DNA of 64,000 bases. Source: Rhizobiaceae bacterium (lineage in GTDB: Bacteria > Pseudomonadota > Alphaproteobacteria > Rhizobiales > Rhizobiaceae). The notes beneath the pieces are model-generated. The model saw only the letters and a program-made list of their open reading frames with translations, was not told the DNA's origin and did not search any database. Positions within the stretch are counted from its first letter, which is position 1; each line of letters starts with the position of its first letter. Position numbers and translations under genes: made by a program. The stretch lies in contig JACVCH010000018.1 in NCBI GenBank assembly GCA_016742175.1, positions 25,917 to 89,916 of the forward strand. The letters are read 5' to 3'. This document shows, one piece after another, positions 1 through 8,779 of this stretch.

Positions 1-177
1 ATCGTGATCGGGCCGATCCTCGAGCACAATTTCATCACCACGATGATCAAGTCGGACGGCTCGCTCCTGACCTTCGTCGAACGCCCGATCGCCGCCGTGC
101 TCGCCGTCGGGCTCGCACTGATCTGGGCGTCGGTCCTCTATTCGTCCTTCCGAAACCGCGCCGCCGCATCGGCGTGA
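1..177 (+). CDS. Tripartite tricarboxylate transporter permease (TctA family), C-terminal fragment
   Basis: Only the last 58 codons are in the window; the gene begins to the left. The visible part reads IVIGPILEHN, then a short loop with SDGS and FVERPIAAV, then one hydrophobic helix and a basic tail. This matches the end of the large 12-helix TctA permease of tripartite tricarboxylate transporters, where a GPxLE motif and an R-P-I helix are typical. These systems import carboxylates or sugar acids using a periplasmic binding protein. The gene lies 103 nt before a sugar-acid dehydratase on the same strand, so it probably brings in the substrate of that operon (inference). The family call rests on a short piece. 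Confidence 0.72.
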   Translation: MVIGPILEHNFITTMIKSDGSLLTFVERPIAAVLAVGLALIWASVLYSSFRNRAAASA

Positions 178-280
178 GCGACCTTTTGGAGTTGTGTCGG
201 CGATGAACGCGCGATAGAAATGGCAGCGCTGCCAATTACTGGGAAATGCCTGCGAAGGCCGCAATCGAAAGGGTTCAGTC

Positions 281-2095
281 ATGACGAGGGATGAGGGTCG
301 AAAGCTGCGGTCGCGGGCCTGGTTCGACAATCCGCTGAACCCGGACATGACGGCGCTCTACCTCGAACGCTACCTGAATTACGGCCTGTCGCAGGACGAA
401 TTGCAATCGGGAAAGCCGATCATCGGCATCGCGCAGACGGGCTCGGACCTGTCGCCATGCAACCGGCATCATCTGGAACTGTCCAAGCGCGTGCGCGAAG
501 GCATCCGCGAGGCCGGCGGCATCGCCATCGAGTTTCCCGTCCATCCGATCCAGGAGACCGGCAAGCGTCCGACCGCCTCGCTCGACCGCAACCTCGCCTA
601 TCTCGGCCTGGTGGAGGTGCTCTACGGCTATCCGCTCGACGGCGTCGTGCTCAATATCGGCTGCGACAAGACCACCCCGGCCATGCTGATGGGGGCGGCG
701 ACGGTCAATATCCCCGCCATCGCGCTGTCGGTCGGCCCGATGCTCAATGGCTGGTTCCGCGGCGAGCGCACCGGCTCGGGCACCATCGTCTGGAAGGCCC
801 GCGAGATGATGGCCGCGGGCGAGATCGACTATGCCGGCTTCGTCAAGCTGGTGGCGAGTTCGGCGCCGTCCACCGGCTATTGCAACACGATGGGCACGGC
901 GACCACGATGAACAGCCTTGCTGAGGCGCTCGGCATGCAGTTGCCCGGCTCGGCCGCCATCCCCGCGCCCTACCGCGACCGCCAGGAAATGGCCTATCTG
1001 ACGGGCAAGCGCATCGTCGCGATGGTCGAAGAGGACATGAAGCCGTCCGACATCCTGACGCGCGACGCCTTCATCAACGCCATCCGGGTCAATTCCGCGA
1101 TCGGCGGCTCGACCAACGCTCCGATCCATCTCAACGCGCTGGCGCGCCATGTCGGCGTCGAATTGTCGATCGACGACTGGCAGACCTATGGCGAGGACGT
1201 GCCGCTCCTCGTCAACCTGCAGCCGGCCGGCGAATATCTCGGCGAGGACTATTACCACGCCGGCGGGGTGCCGGCCGTCGTCGCGCAGCTCATGACCCAT
1301 GACCTGATCGCCGCCGACGCGATGACCGTCAACGGCCGCACGATCGGCGAGAATTGCCGCAACGCCGCGATCGAGGACGAGCGTGTCATCCGGCCGTTCG
1401 ACAAACCGCTGAAGACGAATGCCGGCTTCCGGGTGCTGCGCGGAAACCTCTTCGACAGCGCCATCATGAAGATGTCGGTGATCTCGCAGGAATTCCGCGA
1501 GCGCTACCTCTCCGACCCCGCGCAGCCCATGGCCTTCGAGGGCCGGGCGATCGTGTTCGACGGGCCGGAGGATTACCACCACCGGATCGACGATCCGGCG
1601 CTCGGCATCGACGAGCGCTGCGTCCTCTTCATGCGCGGCGCCGGCCCGATCGGCTATCCCGGCGCGGCCGAGGTCGTGAACATGCGCGCACCCGACTACC
1701 TGATCAAGCGCGGCATCCACTCGCTGCCCTGCATCGGCGACGGCCGACAGTCCGGCACGTCCGGATCGCCGTCCATCCTGAACGCCTCGCCGGAGGCTGC
1801 GCTGAACGGCGGGCTGGCGCTCCTGAAGACCGGCGACCGCGTTCGCATCGACCTGAAGAACGGCACGGCGGACATGCTGGTCGACGACGCAGAAATGCAG
1901 GCCCGCCGCACCGAGCTCGAAGGCCGGGGCGGATACGCGATCCCTGCGCATCAGACGCCGTGGCAGGAAATCCAGCGCGGCCTCGTCTCGCAGCTCGAGA
2001 CGGGCATGGTGCTGGAACCGGCGGTCGCCTATCGCCGGCTCGCCCAGGGCGGCGTCGACGGCACGCTGCCGCTCGTCCCGCGCGACAATCACTGA
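281..2095 (+). CDS. IlvD/Edd family sugar-acid dehydratase (L-arabinonate dehydratase-like)
   Basis: A 604-residue iron-sulfur dehydratase that removes water from an aldonic acid to give a 2-keto-3-deoxy acid. The three cluster cysteines are C60 (in SPCNRHH), C128 (in [10 protein letters not shown]) and C201 (in GYCNTMGTA). E92, D129 and K130 match the Mg site and carbamylated lysine known from rhizobial L-arabinonate dehydratase, and SGTSGSPS carries the catalytic serine region. Length and cysteine spacing fit the sugar-acid branch rather than IlvD proper. AAAGGG lies 9 nt before the ATG. It is followed 25 nt later by denD and belongs to a four-gene catabolic operon. The exact substrate (arabinonate, xylonate or another acid) cannot be read from sequence. 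Confidence 0.88.
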   Translation: MTRDEGRKLRSRAWFDNPLNPDMTALYLERYLNYGLSQDELQSGKPIIGIAQTGSDLSPCNRHHLELSKRVREGIREAGGIAIEFPVHPIQETGKRPTASLDRNLAYLGLVEVLYGYPLDGVVLNIGCDKTTPAMLMGAATVNIPAIALSVGPMLNGWFRGERTGSGTIVWKAREMMAAGEIDYAGFVKLVASSAPSTGYCNTMGTATTMNSLAEALGMQLPGSAAIPAPYRDRQEMAYLTGKRIVAMVEEDMKPSDILTRDAFINAIRVNSAIGGSTNAPIHLNALARHVGVELSIDDWQTYGEDVPLLVNLQPAGEYLGEDYYHAGGVPAVVAQLMTHDLIAADAMTVNGRTIGENCRNAAIEDERVIRPFDKPLKTNAGFRVLRGNLFDSAIMKMSVISQEFRERYLSDPAQPMAFEGRAIVFDGPEDYHHRIDDPALGIDERCVLFMRGAGPIGYPGAAEVVNMRAPDYLIKRGIHSLPCIGDGRQSGTSGSPSILNASPEAALNGGLALLKTGDRVRIDLKNGTADMLVDDAEMQARRTELEGRGGYAIPAHQTPWQEIQRGLVSQLETGMVLEPAVAYRRLAQGGVDGTLPLVPRDNH

Positions 2096-2120
2096 ACGGT
2101 CGAAACGAAGGAGAGCGCCG

Positions 2121-3098
2121 ATGCGCATACTGGTTCTTGGCGGCGCGGGCATGGTCGGCCGCCGTCTCGTCGAAGCGCTCGTGGCGAGCGGGGAACTCGG
2201 CGGACGGCGGATCGACGCGATCGATTCATTCGACGTCGTCGAAGGCGGGGTGGCCTCGCCGCTGGTCTCGACGAGCGCCGGCGACATCGCAGACGCAGAG
2301 ACCATCACGAGCCTTGTCGCGGCCCGGCCGGACGTCATCTTCCATCTCGCGTCGATCGTCTCCGGCGAGGCGGAGGTCGAGTTCGAGAAGGGATACCGGA
2401 TCAATCTGGTCGGCATGCAGAATTTGCTCGAAGCGATCCGCGTTGCGGGCGACGACTACCGCCCGCGCCTCGTCTTTACCTCCTCGATCGCCGTTTTCGG
2501 CGCCCCGTTCGAGGAGCCGATCCGCGACACCTTCCTGCACGCGCCGCTGACGAGCTACGGCACGCAAAAGGCGATCTGCGAACTCTTGTTGTCGGACTAC
2601 AGCCGCAAGGGTTTCGTCGATGGCGTCGGCATCCGCCTGCCGACGATCGTCGTGCGTCCCGGCAAGCCGAACAAGGCGGCTTCGAGCTTCTTCTCCGGCA
2701 TCATCCGCGAACCGCTCGCCGGCCTCGAAGCGGTGCTCCCGGTTGGGGACGACGTGCGGCACTGGGTGGCGAGCCCGGCGGCCGCGGTCGGCTTCCTGCT
2801 GCATGCCGCGACGCTCGACACCGCGGTTCTCGGCGACCGGCGTTCGCTGACGATGCCCGGCCTGTCGATCACGGTCGGCGAGATGGTGGAGACGCTGCGG
2901 CAGATCGCCGGCGAGGACACCGCGGCGCTGGTCAAGCGCAAGCCGGATGCCGCGATCGCCAAGATCGTCGCCGGCTGGCCGCGCGACTTTTCGGCCGAGC
3001 GCGCGACTTCCGTCGGCTTCGTGGCGGATACGGATTTCGCAGCGATCGTGAACGCGCACATCGCCGACGAGCGGGCAAGACAGGAGAACGCAGCATGA
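2121..3098 (+). CDS. denD: D-erythronate dehydrogenase (extended SDR)
   Basis: A 325-residue NAD-dependent epimerase/dehydratase-fold enzyme. The N-terminus has the Rossmann glycine motif GGAGMVGRR. The catalytic pair is in SYGTQKAI (YxxxK). Segments such as FTSSIAVFGAPF, RLPTIVVRPGKPNKAAS and DDVRHW are characteristic of DenD, which oxidises D-erythronate at C2 and also acts on related four-carbon sugar acids. AAGGAG lies just before the ATG. Its stop overlaps the next gene by 4 nt (ATGA), so the two are translationally coupled. The usual DenD partners OtnK, OtnC and OtnI are not in the visible part of this operon. Confidence 0.85.
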   Translation: MRILVLGGAGMVGRRLVEALVASGELGGRRIDAIDSFDVVEGGVASPLVSTSAGDIADAETITSLVAARPDVIFHLASIVSGEAEVEFEKGYRINLVGMQNLLEAIRVAGDDYRPRLVFTSSIAVFGAPFEEPIRDTFLHAPLTSYGTQKAICELLLSDYSRKGFVDGVGIRLPTIVVRPGKPNKAASSFFSGIIREPLAGLEAVLPVGDDVRHWVASPAAAVGFLLHAATLDTAVLGDRRSLTMPGLSITVGEMVETLRQIAGEDTAALVKRKPDAAIAKIVAGWPRDFSAERATSVGFVADTDFAAIVNAHIADERARQENAA

Positions 3099-4006
3099 CC
3101 AGCGCACGCGAACGGATCGGCTTCATCGGCGTTGGCCTGATGGGCCACGGCATGGCGAAGAACATCGTCGAGGCCGGCTATCCGGTGACGATCATGGGTC
3201 ATCGCAACCGCGAGCCCGTCGAGGATCTGCGAACGCGCGGCGCGAGCGAGGCCGAAAAGGTGGCCGACCTCGCCGCCGGCTGCGACATCGTCTTCCTGTG
3301 CCTGCCCGGCAGTCCGCAGGTCGAAGCGGTGGTAGGGGAGATTCTCGCCAACAAGGGCGCGGTCCACACGATCGTCGATTGCTCGACCGCCAATCCGGTC
3401 TCGACGCGCAACCTCGCCGAGGCATGCAGGGCGGCCGGGATCACGCTTGTCGACGCGCCGCTCGCGCGCACGCCCAAGGAGGCATGGGAGGGCCAGCTCG
3501 ACACGATGGTCGGCGCGAGCGAGGCGGATTTCGCGCGGCTCGAGCCGCTCTTCAAGAGCTGGGCGGCCCGGATCGTGCGGGTGGGCGACGTCGGCGCCGG
3601 CCACACGGTCAAGCTCCTCAACAACTTCGTCGCGCTCGGCTATGCCGCGCTCTACGCGGAGGTGCTGGCGATCGGCGCGAAGAACGGCGTCGACGCCGCG
3701 ACCTTCCGCGACATCATCAATGGCAGCCGGATGGATTGCGGCTTCTTCCAGACCTTCATGCAGTATGCGGTGGACGGAAACCGCGACGCGCACAAATTCG
3801 CATTGCGCAACGCGCACAAGGACATGCGCTATGTGGCCGGTCTCGCCAACGACAGCGGCATCGCCTCGCATCTCGCATCGAGCGTGAAGAACACCTTCGC
3901 CACTGCGGAAGGGATCGGGCGCGGCGATGACTACGTGCCGATGCTCGCCGACATCGTGGCCGAACTCAACGGCATCGATCGCAAGGCGAAGGGCGGCCGG
4001 GCATGA
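3095..4006 (+). CDS. NAD(P)-dependent beta-hydroxyacid dehydrogenase (3-hydroxyisobutyrate dehydrogenase family)
   Basis: A 303-residue enzyme with the N-terminal nucleotide motif GFIGVGLMGHGMA and the catalytic lysine K173 in GHTVKLLNN. The fold is a Rossmann domain followed by an all-helical domain. The substrate loop, normally DAPVSGG in this family, here reads DAPLARTPKEAWEG (residues 120-133), so the acid it binds may differ from hydroxyisobutyrate or tartronate semialdehyde. It overlaps denD upstream and the SDR downstream by 4 nt each, which places it firmly in the sugar-acid operon. The specific reaction is unassigned. Confidence 0.85.
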   Translation: MTSARERIGFIGVGLMGHGMAKNIVEAGYPVTIMGHRNREPVEDLRTRGASEAEKVADLAAGCDIVFLCLPGSPQVEAVVGEILANKGAVHTIVDCSTANPVSTRNLAEACRAAGITLVDAPLARTPKEAWEGQLDTMVGASEADFARLEPLFKSWAARIVRVGDVGAGHTVKLLNNFVALGYAALYAEVLAIGAKNGVDAATFRDIINGSRMDCGFFQTFMQYAVDGNRDAHKFALRNAHKDMRYVAGLANDSGIASHLASSVKNTFATAEGIGRGDDYVPMLADIVAELNGIDRKAKGGRA

Positions 4007-4746
4007 ACCGCATCGATCTGGAAGGACGCAAGGCGATCATCACCGGTGGTGCGCGCGGGATCGGATTCGCCACCGCGCAGCGCATGGCCGACAGCGGCGC
4101 CCTGGTCGAATTGTGGGACATTGACGCGGCCGCCATCGACGAGGCGGTCGCAATGCTCGGCGACAAGGCGACCGGCGCGGTGGTGGAACTGACCGACGAA
4201 GGCGCTGTCGCCGCTGCGGCGCGCAGGAGCTTCGATGCCCGGCCGGTCGACATCCTGGTCAACAATGCCGGCATCACCGGCGGCAACGGCAAGACCTGGG
4301 AGCTCGCGCCGGATGTCTGGCGGCGCACGGTCGAGGTCAACCTCGTCGCGCCGTACCTGACCTGCCATGCGCTGGTGCCGCTCATGATGGCGTCGGGCTA
4401 TGGCCGCGTCGTCAACGTCGCGTCGATCGCCGGCAAGGAGGGCAATCCCAACGCCTCGCACTATTCCGCGTCCAAGGCCGGGCTGATCGCTCTGACCAAG
4501 TCGCTCGGCAAGGAACTGGCGGGATCGGGCATCCTGGTCAACTGCGTGACGCCGGCGGCGGCGCGAACGGGCATCTTCGACCAGATGACGCAGGAGCATA
4601 TCGACTACATGCTCGCGAAGATTCCGCTCAACCGCTTCGTCGAGCCGGCAGAGGTCGCGGCCATGATCGCGTGGCTGTCCTCGGACGACTGCTCCTTCAC
4701 CACCGGCGCGGTCTTCGACATCTCCGGCGGCCGCGCGGTCTACTGA
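4003..4746 (+). CDS. SDR family oxidoreductase (FabG-like)
   Basis: A 247-residue classical short-chain dehydrogenase. Visible motifs are the cofactor loop TGGARGIGFA, NNAG after beta-4, the catalytic serine region NVASIAGKEG and the active-site HYSASKAG (YxxxK). The C-terminus ends with the usual FDISGGRA segment. D in ELWDIDA at the end of beta-2 suggests preference for NAD(H). It is the last gene of the sugar-acid operon and is coupled to the preceding gene by a 4-nt overlap. It is more likely to oxidise a sugar or sugar acid than to act in fatty-acid synthesis (inference from context). Confidence 0.87.
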   Translation: MNRIDLEGRKAIITGGARGIGFATAQRMADSGALVELWDIDAAAIDEAVAMLGDKATGAVVELTDEGAVAAAARRSFDARPVDILVNNAGITGGNGKTWELAPDVWRRTVEVNLVAPYLTCHALVPLMMASGYGRVVNVASIAGKEGNPNASHYSASKAGLIALTKSLGKELAGSGILVNCVTPAAARTGIFDQMTQEHIDYMLAKIPLNRFVEPAEVAAMIAWLSSDDCSFTTGAVFDISGGRAVY

Positions 4747-4813
4747 CCCTCGGACGCTCGCTGGCCATCGCGGCCGGGATCGGCTAAACCGCGGCGCAAA
4801 GGATGATCGCCGC

Positions 4814-5815
4814 TTGACCCGACCGCTCTACCAGAAGCCCGTCTTCGCCATCGCACCCATGATGGACTGGACCGACCGCCACTGCCGGTATTTCCACCGG
4901 CAGATGACGCGTCATGCGCTTCTCTATACCGAGATGGTGGTGGCCGATGCGGTGATACACGGCAATCGCGACCGCCTGCTGGGCTTTGCGCCGGAAGAAC
5001 ATCCGGTCGCCCTGCAGCTTGGCGGCAGCGATCCGGAGAAGCTTGCGAGGGCCGCGGAAATTGCGGCCGAGTGGGGGTATGACGAGATCAACCTCAATGT
5101 CGGCTGCCCGTCGGACCGCGTGCAGAGCGGCACGTTCGGCGCCTGCCTGATGCGCACGCCGGACCTTGTGGCCGGCTGCGTTTCGGCGATGAAGGCGGCG
5201 GTGGCCGTACCGGTCACGGTCAAGTGCCGCATCGGCGTCGACGAGCAGGACCCGGAGATCGCGCTCGACGAGGTTGCCGACAAGGTGCTGGCCGCGGGCG
5301 CCGACGCGCTTTGGGTTCACGCGCGCAAGGCATGGCTGCAGGGGCTGAGCCCGAAGGAAAACCGGGACATTCCGCCGCTCGACTACGACCGGGTCTACCG
5401 TCTGAAGGCTCGGCTCGGCGCGGATTTCGTCGGCATCAATGGCGGCATTGCCGATCTCGATGAATGCCTTCGTCACCTGGAGCATACGGACGGCGCCATG
5501 CTTGGCCGCGCCGCCTACCACAATCCCGGCCTGCTCGCCGAAGTCGACCAGTGCATCTTCGGCGCGGCCGAGGCTCCGATCGAATGGCGCGAACTCATCG
5601 ACCGCATGGCGGACTACAGCGCAGCGCATATCGCCGCCGGCGGCCGGCTGACTCATGTCACGCGGCACATGGTCGGCCTGTTCCATGGCATGCCGGGCGC
5701 GCGACGGTTCCGCCAGATCCTCTCGACGGACGCGACGCGGCCGGGTGCGGGGCCGGAAGTCCTGCGCGCGGCCTTTGCCGAAATAAGCCTGGACCAGAGC
5801 CGCGACGCGGCCTGA
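4814..5815 (+). CDS. dusA: tRNA-dihydrouridine synthase A
   Basis: A 333-residue FMN enzyme that reduces uridine in the tRNA D-loop using NADPH. The N-terminus IAPMMDWTDRHCRYFHR is diagnostic for the DusA group. The catalytic cysteine is C98 in NLNVGCPSDRV, followed by GTFGACLM. The TIM-barrel continues to about residue 240, then the helical domain. The start is a TTG at 4814: AAAGGA at 4798-4803 is correctly spaced, and the nearby ATG at 4803 runs into a stop after four codons. It is a single-gene unit between the sugar-acid operon and the TSUP permease. Confidence 0.93.
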   Translation: MTRPLYQKPVFAIAPMMDWTDRHCRYFHRQMTRHALLYTEMVVADAVIHGNRDRLLGFAPEEHPVALQLGGSDPEKLARAAEIAAEWGYDEINLNVGCPSDRVQSGTFGACLMRTPDLVAGCVSAMKAAVAVPVTVKCRIGVDEQDPEIALDEVADKVLAAGADALWVHARKAWLQGLSPKENRDIPPLDYDRVYRLKARLGADFVGINGGIADLDECLRHLEHTDGAMLGRAAYHNPGLLAEVDQCIFGAAEAPIEWRELIDRMADYSAAHIAAGGRLTHVTRHMVGLFHGMPGARRFRQILSTDATRPGAGPEVLRAAFAEISLDQSRDAA

Positions 5816-5878
5816 GCGGTTTACTTTCCCCTCCCGTCACGTTAGCGCACGAGCGCAACGAATTGCGGGGGAATGCGC

Positions 5879-6712
5879 ATGTCCGGACTTGATCTGCCGT
5901 GGAGCGAGCTTGCGGTCTTTGCCGCGGCGATCGCCGCCGCGGGCGTCGTCGCGGGCCTGATGGCCGGGATTTTCGGCATCGGAGGCGGCGCGGTGCTGGT
6001 GCCGGTCTTCTACCAGGTGTTCGGCCTGCTCGGCGTCGACGAAGTCGTTCGCATGCACCTGGCGGTCGGCTCGTCGCTGGCGATCATCATCCCGACCTCG
6101 ATCCGCTCCTTCACCGGCCACAAGGCGCGCGGCGCGGTCGACATGGATCTGTTGAAGAGCTTCCTGATCCCGGTGCCGATCGGCGTCGTGCTGGCGTCGA
6201 TCACCGCCGCCTACATCTCCAGCGAAGGCCTGCGCATCGTCTTCGCCGTCCTGATGCTGCTCGTCGCAGTGCGGCTTTTGTTCAATCGCGAATCCTGGAA
6301 GCTCAACGGCGACCTGCCGGGAACGGGCGGGCGCAGCGTGGCCGGCGTCGTCATCGGCTATTTCTCGACCCTGATGGGCATCGGCGGCGGCGTCATGAAC
6401 AACACTTTCATGACCATCTACGGAAGGCCGATGCATCAGGCTGTGGCGACGTCGTCGGGCGTCGGCGTCCTGATCGCCATCCCCGGCACGATCGGCTACA
6501 TCTGGGCCGGCTGGGACCATCCCGACCTGCCGATCCTGTCCACCGGCTTCATCAACTGGATCGCCGTCGCGCTGATCATTCCGATCGCCTTGATCGTGAC
6601 GCCCTATGGCGTCCGCATCGCGCATGCGCTGAAGAAGCGGCAACTCGAGGTCGCCTTCGGCCTCTTCTGCATCTTCATCTCCGCGCGGTTCTTCATAAGC
6701 CTGATCGAGTAG
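5879..6712 (+). CDS. Sulfite exporter TauE/SafE (TSUP) family permease
   Basis: About 277 residues with eight or so hydrophobic helices. The two half-repeats carry the TSUP signature: GIFGIGGGAVLVP near the start and STLMGIGGGVMNN in the middle. The family moves small anions such as sulfite, sulfoacetate or other organosulfur compounds across the inner membrane. The ATG at 5879 is preferred over 5873 because GGGGG (5867-5871) is 7 nt from the former but only 1 nt from the latter. It converges with the aspartic protease gene with a 3-nt gap. The substrate is unknown. Confidence 0.85.
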   Translation: MSGLDLPWSELAVFAAAIAAAGVVAGLMAGIFGIGGGAVLVPVFYQVFGLLGVDEVVRMHLAVGSSLAIIIPTSIRSFTGHKARGAVDMDLLKSFLIPVPIGVVLASITAAYISSEGLRIVFAVLMLLVAVRLLFNRESWKLNGDLPGTGGRSVAGVVIGYFSTLMGIGGGVMNNTFMTIYGRPMHQAVATSSGVGVLIAIPGTIGYIWAGWDHPDLPILSTGFINWIAVALIIPIALIVTPYGVRIAHALKKRQLEVAFGLFCIFISARFFISLIE

Positions 6713-6715
6713 CGC

Positions 6716-7420
6716 TCAATCGCGCAGGATGAGCCGCTCGCCGCGCATGTCGAAGCCCGACAGCGAGCCGATGAAGTTCATGCCAAGAAGCGTGCGGTCG
6801 AGCTGACCGTCCGCAGCGACGAGGGCGGGCAGGCGGGTGCGTGAAATCTCGCCGATGCGGATTTCGTCGATGACGATTTGCGCCGCCTGCGCCGGGCCGT
6901 TGGCTGTCATGATCGGCACGGTGAAGCTCAGATCGTCCGGCTCGAAGCCGATGCGGCGGGCATCCGTGGCGCTGAGCACGGTCGTCGTCGCGCCGGTGTC
7001 GACGACGGTGTTGACGCTCGTGCCGTTGATCGAGGCGCGAATCTCGAAATGGCCGTTCGCCATCCGGTCGATCATGACCGCCGCGCGGCCGTCGTCGCCG
7101 ACCATCGAGAGCGGACTTCCGGGAATGAGACCGGCCGTCAGGCGGCTGCCGACATCCTGCAATTCGTAGCGATACTGATAGCCGACCATCAGCGCCATGA
7201 TGATGACGAGCCAGATGGCGAGCGTGCGGGCCATCGGGCCGAAGCGCTGGCCCGAGCCCAGGATGCCGACGGCGACGACCGCGCCGAGAAGGCCGAGATA
7301 GAGCGTCTGCGCGAAGCTGTCGCCGTCGAGGCCGAAGAGCGTGCCGCCGTCGCCCGTCGCGATCAGCGCGACGAGCCCGATGGCCATGACTGCGATTACT
7401 ATCCAGAAGAGGCGTCCCAT
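6716..7420 (-). CDS. TIGR02281-type clan AA aspartic protease, membrane-anchored
   Basis: A 234-residue protein with three hydrophobic N-terminal helices (about residues 4-22, 38-55 and 66-80), then a single retropepsin-like domain. The catalytic motif is VVDTGATTTVLS (DTGA), and the fold ends near LLGMNF. This combination matches a family common in Rhizobiales and other alphaproteobacteria, probably dimeric and facing the periplasm. It lies 3 nt downstream of the DUF1289 gene on the same strand, a frequent pairing. No target is known from sequence. Confidence 0.85.
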   Translation of the reverse strand: MGRLFWIVIAVMAIGLVALIATGDGGTLFGLDGDSFAQTLYLGLLGAVVAVGILGSGQRFGPMARTLAIWLVIIMALMVGYQYRYELQDVGSRLTAGLIPGSPLSMVGDDGRAAVMIDRMANGHFEIRASINGTSVNTVVDTGATTTVLSATDARRIGFEPDDLSFTVPIMTANGPAQAAQIVIDEIRIGEISRTRLPALVAADGQLDRTLLGMNFIGSLSGFDMRGERLILRD

Positions 7421-7423
7421 CGC

Positions 7424-7660
7424 TCAGTCCTGCGCCAGGTCGCGTTCGCGCGCCATGCGCGCGCGCCGGGTCTCGCGGCGGGGGCGGCGTTCCATCGTTT
7501 CCATGCGCGCGGGCAGTTCCGCCATCGTCTCGCGCCGCGCCTGCGGCGTCATCGCAGTCCACGCGCCAATCTCCTCGCGCGTGCGCCCGCAGCCGAAGCA
7601 ATAGCCGGTCGCCATGTCGATCGAGCAGACGAGGATGCAGGGCGATTCGATCGCGGTCAT
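7424..7660 (-). CDS. DUF1289 domain-containing protein
   Basis: A 78-residue cysteine-rich protein. IESPCILVCSIDMATGYCFGC shows the four cysteines (CxxxC...CxxC) of DUF1289, which probably bind a metal. The rest is basic and helical. The ATG at 7660 has AAGGAA 9 nt upstream. A GTG at 7684 in the same frame is possible but has no better ribosome binding site. Forms a two-gene unit with the aspartic protease and diverges from cobT. Function unknown. Confidence 0.8.
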   Translation of the reverse strand: MTAIESPCILVCSIDMATGYCFGCGRTREEIGAWTAMTPQARRETMAELPARMETMERRPRRETRRARMARERDLAQD

Positions 7661-7788
7661 CAAGAGTTCCTTGCCATCCGTCACAGATGGGTCAATTCGC
7701 GAACCGACGCAAGACGAGCGGCGGCATCGGCCATTGTGATCGCGACGCGACTTGGGTATGCGCTAACGCAGATTCCGAGGAGCATTCG

Positions 7789-8778
7789 ATGACCAGCGGC
7801 CTGCCTTTCGACGATTATCGCGACCTCCTGCGACGCCTGCCCGAGGCGGACAAGGCGGCGCGGCGCGACGCGGAAGCGCGGCTGCGGCTTCTCGAAGGGC
7901 AGGGCGTGCCGCTCGGCCGCATGGGCGAACTGGCCGTCTGGCTGGCCGGTTGGCAGGCCCGGAGCCAGCTGCAGATTTCGCGGCCGATGGTCACGCTCTT
8001 TGCCGGCACGCACGGGATCGCGAAGCATGGCATCAGCACGCGTCAGGCGAACGAGACGCAGGCAATGGTCGAGTTCTGCGCGGCGGGCGGCGCGGCGATC
8101 AACCAGATCTGCGCGGCAAACGATTTCGGCCTCAAGGTCTTCGATCTCGCGTTGCACCTGCCGGTGGACGACATCTCGGAAGGCCCGGCCTTCGACGAGC
8201 GCGGCTGCGCCGTGACCATGGCCTTCGGCATGGAGGCGATCGCAGGCGGCGCGGACCTGATCGGCATCGGCAGCCTCGGCGTCGGCGGCGAGACGGTGGC
8301 GGCGGCGCTCCTGATGGCACTTCACGGAAGGGCCGCGCTCGACTGGATCGAGCCGGTCGGCGAGCCCGACCTGACCGAACGGCGCATCCGCCTGATCGAC
8401 AAGGCGGTCGCGCTGCATGGGAGCCATGTGAAAGACCCGCTGGAGGCGCTGCGCCGCCTCGGCGGACGCGAGATCGCCGCGATCGCCGGTGCCATCCTTG
8501 CGGCGCGCATGGAGCGGATTCCGGTGGTGCTCGACGGCATCGTGTCGCTGGCCGCTGCGGCAGTGCTCCATTGCGTCCGGCCCGAAGCGATCGACCATTG
8601 CCTGCTCGGCCACGCGACGACCAATCGCGGCCAGCGCCATGCGGCGCAGGCGCTCGGCCTGAAGCCGATCCTCGACCTCGAAATAGGCGAAGGCGAGGGG
8701 ATCGGCGCGGCGATGGGCGCACTGGTGCTGAAGAACGCGGCGCAGACCTTCGGCTCGATGACGATCCGGCAGAACTGA
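7789..8778 (+). CDS. cobT: Nicotinate-nucleotide--dimethylbenzimidazole phosphoribosyltransferase
   Basis: A 329-residue enzyme that makes alpha-ribazole phosphate for the lower loop of cobalamin. Recognisable segments are TLFAGTHGIAKHGIS, GAAINQI, GEGPAFDE-like residues in the middle, GIGSLGVGGETVAAALL, HCLLGHATTNRGQRHA and the C-terminal GEGEGIGAAMGA, which contains the catalytic glutamate region. The ATG at 7789 is chosen because AGGAG (7778-7782) is 6 nt upstream; an in-frame ATG at 7687 would add 34 residues of non-family sequence. The usual partner cobS is not adjacent. The gene ends 1 nt from the convergent sensor kinase gene. Confidence 0.9.
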   Translation: MTSGLPFDDYRDLLRRLPEADKAARRDAEARLRLLEGQGVPLGRMGELAVWLAGWQARSQLQISRPMVTLFAGTHGIAKHGISTRQANETQAMVEFCAAGGAAINQICAANDFGLKVFDLALHLPVDDISEGPAFDERGCAVTMAFGMEAIAGGADLIGIGSLGVGGETVAAALLMALHGRAALDWIEPVGEPDLTERRIRLIDKAVALHGSHVKDPLEALRRLGGREIAAIAGAILAARMERIPVVLDGIVSLAAAAVLHCVRPEAIDHCLLGHATTNRGQRHAAQALGLKPILDLEIGEGEGIGAAMGALVLKNAAQTFGSMTIRQN

Positions 8779-8779
8779 T

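Noticed and set aside
275..2416. Long open frame antisense to the dehydratase gene
   Set aside because: It mirrors a conserved gene at high GC, has no recognisable domain and is composed of repetitive Arg/Asp/Val-rich sequence, as expected for a shadow frame.
4803..4817. ATG at 4803 as the dusA start
   Set aside because: It reaches a stop after four codons and is in another frame; TTG at 4814 has the proper spacing.
7661..7788. Cobalamin riboswitch before cobT
   Set aside because: The gap is too short for the about 200-nt element and no B12-box-like sequence is visible.
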